From CAZOIA01 sp964579675 (GTDB taxonomy: Bacteria; Planctomycetota; Phycisphaerae; UBA1845; PWPN01), in assembly GCA_964579675.1 (NCBI GenBank), contig CAZOIA010000260.1:1-7050 (forward strand): a stretch of DNA of 7,050 nucleotides, read 5' to 3'. The position numbers and the translations under genes are program-made. Of this stretch, positions 6,312 through 7,050 are shown in pieces (position 1 is the first letter of the stretch; every line of letters starts with the position of its first letter). The notes under the pieces were generated by a model, which had not been told where the DNA came from, ran no database searches, and was given only the letters and a program-made list of their open reading frames with translations.

Positions 6312-6332
6312 GGCCGTCCGACCGGACAGGCC
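6312..6332. terminator. hairpin between convergent genes
   Basis: GGCCGTCCG (6312-6320) pairs with CGGAC (6323-6327) and GGCC (6329-6332), with one bulged A and a 2-nt loop. It lies 15 nt after the oxidoreductase stop codon and 44 nt beyond the STAS gene end, so it could serve both strands. There is no T-run on either side. Confidence 0.35.
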
Positions 6333-6375
6333 GCGCCAGATGCCGCTGTCCGCCACCGCCACGTCACCATCGTCG

Positions 6376-6747
6376 TCAACCCGCCGTGGTCACGCCGAAC
6401 GTGGCCAGGGCCTGCTCTTCGTCATCACAGAAAGTGAACAGCTTGTCGAATCTGGAGATCTTGAAGACTCTTTGCAGCTCCTTGCGCAGACTACACACGA
6501 CGACCTTGCCCTTTATCGCGTCGGCTTTGTGCCGCAGTGTGATCAGGACCCCGAGGGCCGAGGATGACAGGGACTTCACCTTGGAGAAGTCGAGGATGAT
6601 TTTCTTGCGGGCCTGATTGTCGACCAATTCAAAAAGCTGCTCCCCAATCTGCTGGACTTCAGCCATATCGAGAATCGAGGGCTTGTTGAAGTTGACGACC
6701 GTGACGTCTCGGATCAGATGTATGAGTATCGACGAAGAGCGCGCCAT
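6376..6747 (-). CDS. STAS-domain protein, anti-sigma factor antagonist type
   Basis: This 123-residue protein is a stand-alone STAS domain like SpoIIAA/RsbV, which in partner-switching systems binds an anti-sigma kinase and is switched off by serine phosphorylation. The core motif is DFSKVKSLSSSALGVLI (residues 53-69), aligning with the DFSGVTFMDSSGLGVIL block of SpoIIAA. The phosphorylated serine of SpoIIAA corresponds to Ser63 here, so phospho-control is plausible, although the preceding Asp is Ser61 and the following Gly is Ala64. The N-terminal strand VTVVNFNKPSILD and the C-terminal FKISRFDKLFTFCDDEEQAL complete the domain. Start ATG at 6747 has a weak GGGTGA upstream. No kinase or phosphatase partner is in the window; some planctomycete STAS proteins act outside classical sigma cascades. 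Confidence 0.92.
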   Translation of the reverse strand: MARSSSILIHLIRDVTVVNFNKPSILDMAEVQQIGEQLFELVDNQARKKIILDFSKVKSLSSSALGVLITLRHKADAIKGKVVVCSLRKELQRVFKISRFDKLFTFCDDEEQALATFGVTTAG

Positions 6748-6947
6748 GGTTCACCCAGCCTTACGTGCTGACAAACGTGGGCCCCCAACGGCGGCATTGT
6801 AAGGGAAATGGACAGGCTGTGCGAGCTGGATCGAGAGCCACGTAGGGCACGGTCACCCGCGGCGAGAGGTGCCGCCGATACCACAGCACTTCGAGATGGC
6901 GATTTGATGATGAGGATCTCAGCCTTCTGCGCAGCTCGTGGCGCTGC

Positions 6948-6976
6948 CATACTGGAGATCCCCGATCCCTGGTATG
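6948..6976. repeat. imperfect inverted repeat, 13-nt arms
   Basis: CATACTGGAGATC (6948-6960) and GATCCCTGGTATG (6964-6976) form a 13-position stem around a CCC loop, with one mismatch and two G-U pairs. There is no T-run on either side. It could be part of a dispersed non-coding repeat, a terminator for a gene beyond the window, or incidental. Confidence 0.4.
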
Positions 6977-7023
6977 ATATCTGAGCAGAATGGCATAGTC
7001 CGGATTATTCATGAATGGATTCA

Positions 7024-7049
7024 CCACGGAGAGACAAAGGCCACGGAGA
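7024..7049. repeat. edge of a possible dispersed CCACGGAGA repeat
   Basis: CCACGGAGA occurs at 7024-7032 and again at 7041-7049, with a GACAAAGG-like spacer, and the window ends inside it. Closely similar strings (CACCACGGAGACACGGAG type) are, from memory, a common intergenic repeat in environmental bacterial genomes, including planctomycetes. Only two units are visible here. Confidence 0.4.
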
Positions 7050-7050
7050 A

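Larger units (their letters stand above)
6748..7050. other. 303-base stretch without a supported gene
   Basis: Two overlapping minus-strand frames (6714-6950 and 6761-7027) cover it, but neither has a recognisable motif or ribosome binding site. A TACAAT -10-like hexamer for the STAS gene lies at 6796-6801 (minus strand) with no good -35. An imperfect inverted repeat (6948-6976), a perfect ATTCATGAAT palindrome (7007-7016) and a repeat-like end (7024-7049) are the only structures I see. Confidence 0.55.

Noticed and set aside
6761..7027. An 88-codon minus-strand frame upstream of the STAS gene
   Set aside because: No recognisable domain, no ribosome binding site, and it runs out of the CCACGGAGA repeat-like sequence. 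A second frame overlaps it equally well.

Overview
The window looks like chromosome from a GC-rich environmental bacterium, most likely a planctomycete. The main reasons are a DUF1571 protein (a family known chiefly from Planctomycetes), a GHGGSHPHL-type Gfo/Idh/MocA oxidoreductase that lacks the EKP motif, a single-domain STAS protein, long gene-poor spacers and short leaderless-looking gene starts. This assignment is an inference from gene content; no rRNA or other phylogenetic marker is present.

Layout. (1) Positions 5-958, minus strand: N-carbamoylputrescine amidase (aguB), with the complete Glu-Lys-Cys triad of the nitrilase superfamily. A possible 38-residue, very basic ORF (961-1077, minus) ends 2 nt before its start codon. 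(2) 1228-2166, plus: a ten-helix EamA/DMT-family permease, divergent from aguB, with an awkward start codon. (3) 2194-2222: a very good sigma-70-type promoter, followed by a 351-codon gene (2266-3321) for an exported or membrane-anchored protein of unknown function. A long hairpin (3356-3403) follows it. (4) 3322-4056: 735 bases with no convincing protein gene. This stretch holds a GC palindrome, an extended -10 promoter (3681-3709) and, starting at the predicted transcription start, a possible structured RNA (about 3716-3922) closed by pairing of its two ends. (5) 4057-4971, plus: DUF1571 envelope protein, then a terminator-like hairpin. (6) 5077-5105 promoter, a dyad at 5160-5174, and a Gfo/Idh/MocA oxidoreductase (5187-6296). 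(7) 6376-6747, minus: STAS-domain anti-sigma-factor-antagonist-like protein, convergent with the oxidoreductase, with a hairpin between them. (8) 6748-7050: no gene seen; an imperfect inverted repeat and, at the very end, two CCACGGAGA units that look like the edge of a dispersed repeat.

The genes do not form one obvious pathway. Strand changes and separate candidate promoters suggest mostly single-gene transcription units: polyamine biosynthesis (aguB), export or drug/metabolite transport (EamA), two envelope proteins of unknown role, a probable sugar/inositol-type dehydrogenase and a regulatory STAS protein. I see no phage, IS element, CRISPR array, toxin-antitoxin or defence system. The most worthwhile items to follow up are the candidate structured RNA, the unknown gene at 2266-3321, the oxidoreductase with altered catalytic motifs and the non-standard start of the permease.
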